A stretch of DNA of 36,545 nt from CAVQBP01 sp964448105. Lineage in GTDB: Bacteria > Bacteroidota > Ignavibacteria > Ignavibacteriales > Ignavibacteriaceae. The position numbers were made by a program, and so were the translations under genes. The first letter of the stretch is position 1. The number at the start of each line of letters is the position of its first letter. Below, in pieces: positions 1-8,447 of this stretch. The notes beneath the pieces were generated by a model, which saw only the letters and a list, made by a program, of their open reading frames with translations, had not been told where the DNA came from and made no database searches. Location: contig CAYUVK010000048.1 in NCBI GenBank assembly GCA_964448105.1, positions 1 through 36,545 of the forward strand, read 5' to 3'.

Positions 1-67
1 TCATTTTATATTTAAATTGATTTTACATAATAAATAGAATATTTTACCCAATAAAAATGAGGTATTT

Positions 68-1192
68 TTGACCGCCGAAGAAATAATTAAATCAGTGCCA
101 AAAGTCTTGCTTCATGATCACCTGGATGGCGGGTTGCGCCCCAAAACAATTATTGAACTGGCAAAAGATCTTAAGTACAATAAATTGCCAACTAAAGATC
201 CTGATGAGTTAGCCGCCTGGTTCCATAGAGGAGCAAACAAGGGAAATCTTGTAGAATACCTGCATGGTTTTGAACACACAACGGCAGTTATGCAGACTAA
301 AGAAGGTTTGGAAAGAATTGCTTATGAAATGATGGAAGATATGAAAAATGACGGAGTATGTTACGTCGAAACACGATTTGCACCTGTTTTTCATACGGCA
401 AAAGGACTTTATAACGAAGATGTGGTAACTGCAGTTTTAAACGGATTGGAAAAAGGTTCAAGAGATTTTGGTGTTGGATTTGGATTGATTCTATGCGGTA
501 TGAGAAATATGAAAAATACGCTCGAGATCGCTGAGCTTGCTGTCAATTTTAGAAACCAGGGAGTTGTTGGATTCGATTTAGCAGGTGAAGAAGGCGGTTA
601 TCCTCCCAAAAAACATATAGAGGCATTTCAATTTATTCAAAGAGCAAATTTTAATATAACAGTTCATGCCGGGGAAGCTTTCGGCAAAGAATCGATCTGG
701 CAGGCAATCCAATGGTGTGGTGCTCACCGCATCGGGCATGCAACTCATCTTATTGAAGATGTTTCAATTGATAAAAAAGGAAATGCTTTTGGCTATGGAG
801 ATCTTGCCCAATATGTTTTAGATAAAAGGATTCCCCTGGAAATCTGTCTATTGAGTAACGTTCATACCGGAGCTATAGATAAAGTAGAGAATCATCCTTT
901 CGGAATTTTTTATAAAGAAAAATTTAGAGTTACAATAAATACCGATGACAGGCTAATGAGTGATACTACAATGACAAAAGAGTTCTTAACTGCTATTCAA
1001 TATTTTAATTTAAATCTCGAAGATGTTGAAAAAATTACGATAAATTCTATGAAATCGGCTTTTATTCCTTACAAAGAAAGATTAAATTATATTTATAGTA
1101 TAATAAAACCCGGATTTCAAACTATGAAAGATAATCTGCTATCATTTAAAAACTACCCAGGTGCACATGAAGAAACTATTCACAAATTATAA
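68..1192 (+). CDS. add: Adenosine deaminase
   Basis: Predicted zinc hydrolase that deaminates adenosine (or deoxyadenosine) to inosine in cytoplasmic purine salvage; 374 aa is a normal family length. The zinc and catalytic set is visible: HDH near the N-terminus (H16, H18), VHAGE (H200, E203), HRIGHATH (H224) and NTDD (D293, D294). The variant wording HDHLDGGLRP and TDDRLMS resembles the actinobacterial-type ADA branch more than the enterobacterial one. The start is TTG at 68: a GAGG Shine-Dalgarno at 59-62 lies 5 nt upstream, the only nearby ATG (57) is out of frame and stops after four codons, and the conserved N-terminal motif begins 10 residues in. The last 26 bp overlap the next small gene, suggesting co-transcription. 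Related deaminases act on other amino-purines, so substrate is inferred from family. Confidence 0.9.
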   Translation: MTAEEIIKSVPKVLLHDHLDGGLRPKTIIELAKDLKYNKLPTKDPDELAAWFHRGANKGNLVEYLHGFEHTTAVMQTKEGLERIAYEMMEDMKNDGVCYVETRFAPVFHTAKGLYNEDVVTAVLNGLEKGSRDFGVGFGLILCGMRNMKNTLEIAELAVNFRNQGVVGFDLAGEEGGYPPKKHIEAFQFIQRANFNITVHAGEAFGKESIWQAIQWCGAHRIGHATHLIEDVSIDKKGNAFGYGDLAQYVLDKRIPLEICLLSNVHTGAIDKVENHPFGIFYKEKFRVTINTDDRLMSDTTMTKEFLTAIQYFNLNLEDVEKITINSMKSAFIPYKERLNYIYSIIKPGFQTMKDNLLSFKNYPGAHEETIHKL

Positions 1193-1502
1193 TTTCGAAT
1201 TCGATAAAAATGAAAAAAAATTATTAACAACATTTTGCAAACAAACATTAAAACAAATAGAAGGAGACAACGAGTTTTTTGCTGAAGCAAGGGCATTTAA
1301 TTCAATCATCGATAAATTAAATAGTAATGCTGAAACTTTAAAATTTACTAAAGATGAAAGAACCCGCTTATTGCATCAGCTTGAAGAGAATATTAAATTT
1401 TTGAAAAATCAGGTTAAAAAAAGCTGGTTTTTAAAGAAATGGATATACAAATCGATGCTGAACCAGTATGAAAATATTTTAAATGTTCATTTTAAAGATT
1501 AA
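1167..1502 (+). CDS. Small charged protein of unknown function
   Basis: Not recognised. From the ATG at 1167 it encodes 111 aa, Lys/Asn/Glu-rich and predicted mostly helical, with no signal peptide, membrane segment or obvious metal-binding cysteine cluster. The ATG is preceded 5 nt upstream by AGG (1159-1161); a GTG at 1161 would add two residues but lies inside that ribosome-binding site. It overlaps the 3' end of the adenosine deaminase gene by 26 bp in another frame, so translation is probably coupled. The absence of stop codons over 110 codons in a low-GC context, the ribosome-binding site and the overlap argue that it is real. No function is proposed. Confidence 0.6.
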   Translation: MKKLFTNYNFEFDKNEKKLLTTFCKQTLKQIEGDNEFFAEARAFNSIIDKLNSNAETLKFTKDERTRLLHQLEENIKFLKNQVKKSWFLKKWIYKSMLNQYENILNVHFKD

Positions 1503-1532
1503 TTTTTAGTTATAAAAATGTTAGTTATAGAT

Positions 1533-1583
1533 GTATATGGTATAAGAATTTAAAGTTGCCCCCTATACCTTTATAACATATAC
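1533..1583. promoter_or_regulatory. Imperfect inverted repeat upstream of hutU
   Basis: Two 13-bp arms, GTATATGGTATAA at 1533-1545 and TTATAACATATAC at 1571-1583, are inverted copies with one mismatch, separated by 25 bp. The right arm ends 21 bp before the hutU ATG. It could be a regulator site pair or a leader hairpin. The 102-bp gap also carries a direct repeat TTAGTTATA at 1506 and 1521. AT-rich composition makes chance a real possibility. Confidence 0.3.
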
Positions 1584-1604
1584 TCATGTTCCTCGAGGGA
1601 AAAG

Positions 1605-3275
1605 ATGATTACTGAAATGGATAAATTAAACATTAAAGCTCCGCATGGTTCCCAAATTTCATGTAAAGGCTGGCTGCAGGAGGCAGCAATGAGAATGCTG
1701 ATGAACAATTTGGACCCGGAAGTGGGTGAGAATCCTGCAGAACTTATTGTTTATGGCGGAAGCGGAAAAGCTGCTAGAAATTGGGATTGCTATAATGCAA
1801 TAATTTCTTCGTTAAAAGAACTTGAAAACGATGAAACTCTTCTTGTGCAATCCGGAAAACCTGTTGGAATTTTTAAAACGAATATTAATGCCCCGCGTGT
1901 GATTATTTCAAACTCTATGCTTGTACCACACTGGGCTAATTGGGATGAATTTAGAAGATTGGAAGCCTTAGGTTTAACAATGTTTGGACAAATGACTGCC
2001 GGCAGCTGGATTTATATAGGAACACAGGGTATTCTTCAAGGGACATATGAAACTTTTGCCGAATGTGCAAGAAAATATTTTTCCGGAACATTAACCGGAA
2101 AGTTTTTATTGACTGCCGGTCTAGGAGGAATGGGAGGAGCACAACCGCTTGCTGCAACTATGAACGGTGCAGCTTTTTTAGGTATTGAAGTTGATAAAAA
2201 GAGAATTCAAAAAAGAATTGAAACAGGATATATTGATATACTTTCTGAAGATCTTGGAGAAGCTCTCGATTTAGTTTTGGAAGCTAAAAAAAATAAAAAA
2301 GCTCTGTCGGTAGGATTAGTTGGAAATGCTGGTGAAATTCTTCCAAGGATCTTAGAAAAAGATATTATACCAGATGTATTAACCGATCAAACATCTGCAC
2401 ACGATACTCTAAACGGATATGTACCTATGAATATGAGCTTTAAAGAAGCACTTTCACTGAGAAAAATTAATCCTTCCGAATATATAAATGCTGCTAAAAA
2501 AACTATTGTTCAGCATGTTAAATCAATGCTGGAATTTCAAAAAAGAGGTGCAATAACATTCGATTACGGGAATAACATCCGGGGAGAAGCTAAAGATAAC
2601 GGAGTTGAAAATGCTTTTGATATTCCGGGATTTGTACCTGAATTTATTAGACCATTATTCTGTGACGGCAAAGGCCCCTTTAGGTGGGCAGCTTTATCGG
2701 GAAATCCAAAAGATATTTATGTAACGGATGATGCTATAAAAGAAACTTTCCCCGAAAATGAATCTCTTTGCAACTGGATTGACCTGGCTCAAAAGAAAGT
2801 TCATTTCCAGGGATTACCTTCAAGGATTTGCTGGTTAGGTTATGGTGAAAGAGCAAAGATGGGAAAAATTTTTAATGACCTTGTTGCATCCGGAAAAGTA
2901 AGCGCTCCAATAGTAATTGGTAGAGATCATCTTGATTGCGGATCTGTTGCTTCTCCCAACAGGGAAACCGAAAATATGAAAGACGGCAGTGATGCTATTG
3001 CCGACTGGCCTATCTTAAATGTTTTAATGAACACAATCGGCGGTGCAAGCTGGGTTTCTTTGCATCATGGTGGAGGTGTGGGAATTGGAAATTCAATTCA
3101 TGCAGGAATGGTAATTGTTGCCGACGGTACTAAAGATGCAGAAAGAAGATTAAATAATGTCCTAAATTACGATCCAGCGATGGGAATAGTCCGTCATGCT
3201 GATGCTGGTTATGATAAAGCTATTGAAAATGCCAAAAAGTTTAATATAAAAATCCCAATGCTTAAAAAGGAATAA
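1605..3275 (+). CDS. hutU: Urocanate hydratase (urocanase)
   Basis: Second step of histidine degradation: NAD-dependent hydration of urocanate to imidazolonepropionate, in the cytoplasm. The 556-aa length matches the family. Recognisable motifs are YGGSGKAARNWDCYN near the N-terminus, the glycine-rich NAD-binding stretch GLGGMGGAQPLAATMNG, TDQTSAHD, and the urocanase signature FQGLPSRICW containing the cysteine at residue 409. The start ATG has a GAGGG ribosome-binding site at 1595-1599. The other hut genes (histidine ammonia-lyase, imidazolonepropionase) are not in this window, so the pathway must be scattered or continue elsewhere. It ends 17 bp from the convergent TPR gene, with no visible terminator between them. 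An inverted repeat upstream may be regulatory. Confidence 0.95.
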   Translation: MITEMDKLNIKAPHGSQISCKGWLQEAAMRMLMNNLDPEVGENPAELIVYGGSGKAARNWDCYNAIISSLKELENDETLLVQSGKPVGIFKTNINAPRVIISNSMLVPHWANWDEFRRLEALGLTMFGQMTAGSWIYIGTQGILQGTYETFAECARKYFSGTLTGKFLLTAGLGGMGGAQPLAATMNGAAFLGIEVDKKRIQKRIETGYIDILSEDLGEALDLVLEAKKNKKALSVGLVGNAGEILPRILEKDIIPDVLTDQTSAHDTLNGYVPMNMSFKEALSLRKINPSEYINAAKKTIVQHVKSMLEFQKRGAITFDYGNNIRGEAKDNGVENAFDIPGFVPEFIRPLFCDGKGPFRWAALSGNPKDIYVTDDAIKETFPENESLCNWIDLAQKKVHFQGLPSRICWLGYGERAKMGKIFNDLVASGKVSAPIVIGRDHLDCGSVASPNRETENMKDGSDAIADWPILNVLMNTIGGASWVSLHHGGGVGIGNSIHAGMVIVADGTKDAERRLNNVLNYDPAMGIVRHADAGYDKAIENAKKFNIKIPMLKKE

Positions 3276-3292
3276 CAATTACCTTGATAAAT

Positions 3293-4087
3293 CTATTCAT
3301 CCTTTATTTGATTTTGTAAATCATGTGCTTCTATTAATGCAGAATCATCATTAAATTCTCTTTTAGAACTTTCAATTGCTTTTTTTAACATTTCCTTTGC
3401 TTTTTCATATTCATCTTCCCTGATGTATGCTTTGGCCAGATCAACATAAAACATTCTAAAGTTGGGGTATAATTTTATTGCTATATTATATTCATCAATT
3501 GCTTTATCAATATCTGCCCATCCAAGACCTAAAATGGCACGGGCAGGAGCCCACTTTTCACTCACCTTTGCATTAGTTCTAGCCAAGACATAATGAGCAA
3601 GTGCTTGAGTATAATTTCCACCATTCCCCAAGCTTATAGCTTTTTCACAATCATCCCGAACTGCATCTACAACAGAAGCAACTGAAAAAACACCCTTAAA
3701 TAAGGCAATTTTCCCATTAGCAATTCCCCTTCTCAAATAAGTAATAGATTTGTCAGGTGCAAGCTTTACTGCTTTATCTGCAAGATCATAAGCTTTCTGG
3801 TATTCTGCAACCTGAGCATCTTTCTGCTCCCCGGTTTTATCCGGCATTCGTTCGGCAGTATAAACATAAGTGCGGCTAAGCCGCCAATCTACTTCCCAGT
3901 TATTAGGAAATAATTCATCAGCTTTTTGATATGCATCTCTTGCTTTATTTAAGTCAAATTCCAAATCAAGATATGCATCCCCCTGTTTAAGCAATTCATC
4001 CAGAGATTGCGAAAATAGAAAAGAAGACATGAGAAAAAAATAAAAGAAGAAAAATGAAGAAACAGATTTTATATAATATAATTTCAT
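3293..4087 (-). CDS. Exported TPR-repeat protein
   Basis: 264 aa with an N-terminal hydrophobic signal (about residues 8-26, ending LFSQS), so probably exported to the periplasm or outer membrane. No lipobox cysteine is seen, which suggests signal peptidase I cleavage. The mature part contains several degenerate tetratricopeptide-type helical repeats (roughly residues 30-120 and 195-250), a scaffold for protein-protein contacts; no catalytic motif is visible. The start ATG is preceded by AAGGGGTG, a good ribosome-binding site. It lies 18 bp downstream of the YhaM-like gene and is probably the last gene of the unit starting at the UDP-glucose dehydrogenase. Partner and role cannot be deduced; a link to envelope or polysaccharide assembly is only positional. 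Confidence 0.75.
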   Translation of the reverse strand: MKLYYIKSVSSFFFFYFFLMSSFLFSQSLDELLKQGDAYLDLEFDLNKARDAYQKADELFPNNWEVDWRLSRTYVYTAERMPDKTGEQKDAQVAEYQKAYDLADKAVKLAPDKSITYLRRGIANGKIALFKGVFSVASVVDAVRDDCEKAISLGNGGNYTQALAHYVLARTNAKVSEKWAPARAILGLGWADIDKAIDEYNIAIKLYPNFRMFYVDLAKAYIREDEYEKAKEMLKKAIESSKREFNDDSALIEAHDLQNQIKDE

Positions 4088-4105
4088 ATTTACACCCCTT
4101 AAAAT

Positions 4106-5107
4106 TTAATCAAAGAGAGTTTTATTAATTTCGTCTTCTACTTCTACTTCAGATGAAATACCATGGTTATATAAATCAGTTGAAGCAAGAGAAATAAATT
4201 TAGTCCATTTATTTTCATTTAGTGTTCCGGCTTGTATTGCTCTTTTATATGCGTTGATTTTTGCACTTAATTCATCTGCGTGGTATAATGCGATTGCTTC
4301 CATTGTTTTGGGAACGACGGGGGAAGCATATTCTAGTTTCCCCTGGTGGCTTAAAATTAAATGTATCAAACATTCCTTTAAATCTTCCGGGAAATCCGGG
4401 ATTTTTTTTGCTTCTTCATTAATCTTCATCGCAGAAATTACAATGTGACCTATAAGTTTCCCTTTGTCCGTATATTCAAAAGAAGAATCAAATTTCAGTT
4501 CTTCAGTTTTACCAAAGTCATGCAACATAGCGCCACAGATTAAAAGATCCCGGTTAAGTTCAGGGTGTATGTCACACATGAGGTCGCAAATTTTAATTAT
4601 TTCCAGTGTATGTTCAAGTAAACCATGTATATATGAATGATGCCATGATTTTCCCGCAGGAGCAGTTGAAAATTTCTTAAAATTATCTTCGTCGAAGATT
4701 AATTTCAACAATAATTTCAATTTAATGTTAGAAATTGATTCCATCCTGTTGAAAAATTCATCCTTCATTTGGTTTAAATCTCTTTTTGATTTTTCGAGGA
4801 AATCAGAAGGATCAACTTTATCCGAAGGTTCTGCGAAACGAATATTTGTAATTCTCACCTGGGGTGAGCCCATATATTCTTCCATAAAACCTGTTACAAA
4901 AACCACATCACCATTTTTCACTTTTTCAAAAAAAGAATCAAAATTCTCCCAGACATTGCTTTGAATAGTCAAAGAACTATCGGCTAATTCAAGAGATAAA
5001 TATGGTTTGTTTGATTTAGCAGTACGAACATCACATTTTCTTATTAAAAGGAAATGCTTTATCACATCCCCCTTCTTTAAAGAAATTAATTCTTTTTGAG
5101 TAAGCAT
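4106..5107 (-). CDS. YhaM-family 3'-5' exoribonuclease (OB-fold + HD domain)
   Basis: 333 aa with two domains: an N-terminal OB-fold nucleic-acid-binding domain (about residues 12-95) and an HD phosphohydrolase domain (about 150-310). The metal-binding pattern includes HHSYIHGLLEHT (H156/H157, H161, H166) and LHDFGK (H196, D197). This architecture matches Bacillus YhaM and Staphylococcus Cbf1, which trim RNA or single-stranded DNA 3' ends with Mn2+; nuclease activity here is inferred from that. It follows the NusG-like gene by 71 bp and precedes the TPR gene by 18 bp on the same strand. The ribosome-binding site is weak, but the start places the OB fold correctly. An alternative is another HD phosphohydrolase, but the OB-HD arrangement is specific. 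Confidence 0.85.
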   Translation of the reverse strand: MLTQKELISLKKGDVIKHFLLIRKCDVRTAKSNKPYLSLELADSSLTIQSNVWENFDSFFEKVKNGDVVFVTGFMEEYMGSPQVRITNIRFAEPSDKVDPSDFLEKSKRDLNQMKDEFFNRMESISNIKLKLLLKLIFDEDNFKKFSTAPAGKSWHHSYIHGLLEHTLEIIKICDLMCDIHPELNRDLLICGAMLHDFGKTEELKFDSSFEYTDKGKLIGHIVISAMKINEEAKKIPDFPEDLKECLIHLILSHQGKLEYASPVVPKTMEAIALYHADELSAKINAYKRAIQAGTLNENKWTKFISLASTDLYNHGISSEVEVEDEINKTLFD

Positions 5108-5178
5108 TAATTCATCTTTGTTTAAAAATCCCTAAAAATAATTTATTACAGACTAAAATCAGTATAATATAAAATAAT

Positions 5179-5700
5179 TTATTTTAAAATTTCAAATAGA
5201 CTTTCCTGTGGAAGATGAGCAATAACCGATCTATTAAGAAGATCGATTGAAACTGCTATAGTTCTTCCTTCTTCGATCTTACTGACTATTCCTATTACAC
5301 CCTCAAATGGTCCCTCAATTATCCTAACTTTTGTACCTGGGACTAAACCTTCAGTTATATAAAAGTCCGCTTCGTTTTTAAGCATGTTTTTTAAATTCTC
5401 AATTTGCCAATCCGGTATTTTAGCCGGTCTTCCTCTTTCAGTTAAGCACCTGACAACGGCGTTTTGTTCAAGTGATTTTATTCTTTCTTTCTCATTTACA
5501 AAGACAAAAATATATCCTCTAATTAATGGCTCAGTAATTTTCTTTTTTCTATCGCTCCATTGTTTGTATTTAGTTACCGTGGGCAAATAATATTCTATAT
5601 TAAGTGCGCCTATTTGCTCAGCAGCTTTAAATTCACTTCTCGATTTTGTATATAAAGCAAACCAGGCCCTTGAGGTAACATCCCGAATTCTATCTATCAT
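5179..5700 (-). CDS. NusG-family specialised antiterminator (UpxY/RfaH/LoaP-like)
   Basis: 173 aa. The N-terminal NGN domain (about residues 10-105) includes WFALYTKSRSEFKAAEQI, YYLP and PLIRGYIFV; a C-terminal KOW domain (about 120-150) reads VPGTKVRIIEGPFEGVIGIV. NusG paralogues of this kind bind RNA polymerase and relieve pausing or termination in long operons; in Bacteroides the UpxY proteins act on capsule loci. It is unlikely to be the housekeeping NusG, which normally sits with secE and ribosomal-protein genes. Its ATG overlaps the stop of ugd in an ATGA (5697-5700), so the two are translationally coupled. Linkage to a UDP-sugar gene supports a polysaccharide role, but no glycosyltransferases are present here, so the target operon is unknown. 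Confidence 0.85.
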   Translation of the reverse strand: MIDRIRDVTSRAWFALYTKSRSEFKAAEQIGALNIEYYLPTVTKYKQWSDRKKKITEPLIRGYIFVFVNEKERIKSLEQNAVVRCLTERGRPAKIPDWQIENLKNMLKNEADFYITEGLVPGTKVRIIEGPFEGVIGIVSKIEEGRTIAVSIDLLNRSVIAHLPQESLFEILK

Positions 5701-7031
5701 TTGTTTATAACTGCTTTTCTACCGACTGAATAATAAGTATAATATAGTTCATTCATTTTGTCAGGATCATATAAGTTTCTACCGTCAAAAATAACTGGAG
5801 CTTTGAGTAATCCACTGATTTTATTAAAATCAGGGTTTCTAAATTCATTCCATTCTGTAGTAATTATTAAAGCATCTGCATTTTCAAGGGTTTCGTAGGA
5901 ACCAGCACAATATTCAATTTTATCTCCCAAAACAACTTTAGTAGTTTCAATAGCTTCGGGATCATAGGCAGAAACAGAAGCTTTCTCCTTTAAGAGTTTT
6001 TTAATTAATGATATAGCAGGTGCTTCCCGGACATCGTCTGTATTCGGCTTAAATGCCAATCCCCAAACAGCAAAATGTTTTCCCCCTATATTTTTATTAT
6101 AATGATTCTTAATTTTATTAAAAAAAAGTTCTACTTGTTTTTTATTTATATCATAAACCGATTTAAGAATTTTAAAATCATATTTGTTTTCATTTGCTGT
6201 ATTAATTAAAGCGATAACATCTTTGGGAAAACATGATCCGCCGTAGCCAATACCCGGGAATAAAAATCTTTTCCCGATTCTTGAATCCGATCCTATACCT
6301 CTTCTAACTTTATCAACTTCGGCACCAGTCAATTCACACAAATTTGCAATTTCATTCATGAAGGAAATTTTTGTAGCTAAAAACGAATTTGCAGCATATT
6401 TGGTCATTTCAGCGGATTTCTCATCCATAAAAAAAATGGGATTCCCCGAACGTACAAAGGGTTCATAAAGCTCATCCAAAATTTTCTTGGCTTTTTCATT
6501 GCTTGTGCCAATAACAACCCGTTCAGGTTTCATAAAATCTTCAACAGCCATCCCCTCCCTTAAAAACTCCGGATTGGATACTACATCAAAATCAAAATTG
6601 GGAGTGTGTTTTTTGATAGTTTTTTTGACTTTATCGCTGGTGCCGACAGGTACTGTGCTCTTATCAACAATTACTTTATAACCGATATAAGGTTCTTTTT
6701 GAAAGATTTTTCCAATATCATCTGCAACTCCTAAAATATATTTCAAATCCGCACTCCCATCTTCGTCTTGCGGTGTAGGTAAACACAATAAAATTACTTC
6801 CGATTTTTTTACTGCATCCTTCAGTTCAGTAGTAAATTTTAACCTTCCATCTTTTATATTCCGCTCAAACAAAAAATCAAGCCCTGGTTCATAAATAGGA
6901 ACAATACCCTTTTGCATTTTTTCAATTTTATTTTTATCAATGTCTACACAGATTATGTTATTACCGGTTTCTGCAAAACAAGTACCGGTTACCAATCCAA
7001 CATAACCGGTTCCAACTACAGCAATATTCAA
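5697..7031 (-). CDS. ugd: UDP-glucose 6-dehydrogenase
   Basis: Oxidises UDP-glucose to UDP-glucuronate with two NAD+, a cytoplasmic precursor step for capsule, exopolysaccharide or lipopolysaccharide. 444 aa is typical. Visible are the Rossmann motif GTGYVG at residues 7-12, the STVPVG segment near 125, NPEFLREG near 153 and the active-site block GIGYGGSCFPKD with catalytic C267. The start is a TTG codon at 7031-7029, supported by a strong AGGGAGG ribosome-binding site (7037-7043) 5 nt upstream and by the Rossmann strand starting at residue 3. It leads a minus-strand group with the NusG-like antiterminator (4-bp overlap), YhaM-like nuclease and TPR protein. A close relative using UDP-N-acetyl sugars cannot be fully excluded, but residue spacing favours UDP-glucose. 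Confidence 0.92.
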   Translation of the reverse strand: MNIAVVGTGYVGLVTGTCFAETGNNIICVDIDKNKIEKMQKGIVPIYEPGLDFLFERNIKDGRLKFTTELKDAVKKSEVILLCLPTPQDEDGSADLKYILGVADDIGKIFQKEPYIGYKVIVDKSTVPVGTSDKVKKTIKKHTPNFDFDVVSNPEFLREGMAVEDFMKPERVVIGTSNEKAKKILDELYEPFVRSGNPIFFMDEKSAEMTKYAANSFLATKISFMNEIANLCELTGAEVDKVRRGIGSDSRIGKRFLFPGIGYGGSCFPKDVIALINTANENKYDFKILKSVYDINKKQVELFFNKIKNHYNKNIGGKHFAVWGLAFKPNTDDVREAPAISLIKKLLKEKASVSAYDPEAIETTKVVLGDKIEYCAGSYETLENADALIITTEWNEFRNPDFNKISGLLKAPVIFDGRNLYDPDKMNELYYTYYSVGRKAVINK

Positions 7032-7111
7032 TTGAACCTCCCTAATTAGTTAAAAAATTTAAGGTTAAATCTAAAAAATATTTTTATAAATACATATTTT
7101 CAAGAAATATA

Positions 7112-8278
7112 TTAAATGATAAAAACCTTTGCTACATCGGCAAGCAGTGAAGGCTGGTTGAAAAGTGCAGTAACGAATATTCTGCCAAGCGTTCTTTTGT
7201 CTTTTGGTATCTTATTAAATGATTCTGCTATTTTGTTAAATTTTTCATCCGAGAAATTATAGACGCCGTTTTTCAAACGGTTATAGATTTCATGTTTTTT
7301 ACCAACTCTTTCGTGCCATTCTTTATCATAATTAAAAATATGATTAAGTTTATTCATCTTAACTGCTTCCCCTGCAATTCTTCCCGCAATACTTCCACCG
7401 ATCATACCTGATGCAATGCCACCACCGCTTAATGGATTAACCTGTCTTGCTGCATCACCGGCAAGCATAATTCCGGAAGAGGTGATTTTACTTAATGTTA
7501 TTGTAGAAGGAACTCCTCCGGCTATAGATGTAAGAATAGGAGAACCAGGATATTTCCTTTCCATAAAATTATTTAAAAAAGACAATGCAGATCTCGTTTT
7601 ACCAACCATTCCGCTTACACCTAATCCTATATTTGCTATATTTTTCCCTTTTGGGAAAACCCAAAAGTATCCGCCCGGGGCATAATTTTGACCAAAGTAA
7701 AAATATAGTGTGTTTGAATCCACAGGAATATTTGATGCTGTAATTTGAGTACAACATTCCATGTCCCGAAAATCGATATAAGTTTTTATACCAGCCCAAC
7801 GCCCTACTCTAGATTCAACACCGTCTGCACCAATTACAATTTTAGATTTTAATTCTCTTTGCTCTCCTTGGAATTCATACTTAACACCGGCAACTTTATC
7901 ATTCTCAATAATTAATCCGTTAACATAAGCACGTGTTAATATTTCCGCTCCGGCATCAGCGGCAGTTTTGGCAAGCTCATAATCAAATATTCTTCTTTCG
8001 AGTACATACCCTGAATCACTAAATTCAATTACAGCTTCATCTCCGTTGGGTGCATTAAGTGAAAATTTTGTTATATGAGCAGTAATCCATTTTTCATCGG
8101 GTTCAATAAATTCTTCTACGCCCTTTTTGCTGATTGCTTCACCGCATCTAACGGGGTAACCAACATCCCTGTCTTTTTCGAGCATTAAGACAGAGACCCC
8201 CTGCTCAGCGGCAAACTTTGCCGCCATAGAGCCGGCCGGGCCGGCGCCAACAACAATTACGTCGTATTCCTTTTTCAT
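7112..8278 (-). CDS. Geranylgeranyl-reductase-family flavoprotein
   Basis: 388-aa FAD-dependent oxidoreductase of the geranylgeranyl reductase (GGR) family, which saturates isoprenoid double bonds. The FAD Rossmann motif GAGPAG is at residues 11-16, followed by PVRCGEA (C45), an IGADGVESRVGRW segment, the family motif YFWVFPKGKNIANIGLG (YxWxFP...GxG) and LAGDAARQVNPLSGGG for FAD phosphate binding. Archaeal homologues saturate lipid chains; plant and phototroph homologues act on chlorophyll or tocopherol side chains; MenJ acts on menaquinone. In a respiring bacterium a quinone or polyprenyl substrate is plausible but unproven. A 2[4Fe-4S] ferredoxin gene lies 169 bp upstream on the same strand and is the likely electron donor. 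The start ATG places the FAD motif normally. Confidence 0.85.
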   Translation of the reverse strand: MKKEYDVIVVGAGPAGSMAAKFAAEQGVSVLMLEKDRDVGYPVRCGEAISKKGVEEFIEPDEKWITAHITKFSLNAPNGDEAVIEFSDSGYVLERRIFDYELAKTAADAGAEILTRAYVNGLIIENDKVAGVKYEFQGEQRELKSKIVIGADGVESRVGRWAGIKTYIDFRDMECCTQITASNIPVDSNTLYFYFGQNYAPGGYFWVFPKGKNIANIGLGVSGMVGKTRSALSFLNNFMERKYPGSPILTSIAGGVPSTITLSKITSSGIMLAGDAARQVNPLSGGGIASGMIGGSIAGRIAGEAVKMNKLNHIFNYDKEWHERVGKKHEIYNRLKNGVYNFSDEKFNKIAESFNKIPKDKRTLGRIFVTALFNQPSLLADVAKVFII

Positions 8279-8344
8279 CTTAACATTTCATTGTAATTTA
8301 ACTTTTTATAAAATATTATATCTTTTAAAATAAACAATGGACAA

Positions 8345-8372
8345 TAAGCAGTAAGCAGTAAGCAGTAAGCAA
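8345..8372. repeat. Heptamer tandem repeat (TAAGCAG)
   Basis: Four head-to-tail 7-bp units in the gap between the ferredoxin and the GGR gene: three perfect TAAGCAG (8345, 8352, 8359) and one TAAGCAA (8366). A further TAAGCAA at 8381 is one base out of phase. Noncoding. It belongs to a set of 7-bp-phased tracts in this window that use different units. Confidence 0.85.
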
Positions 8373-8447
8373 AATAGTAATAAGCAATTAATTTTTATCA
8401 GATTTTCTTAAATATTTTTCTGGATCTTTGCCTATTTTATTTTTTGC

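Noticed and set aside
8345..8387. CRISPR-like array
   Set aside because: Units are 7 bp with no spacers and no cas genes nearby.
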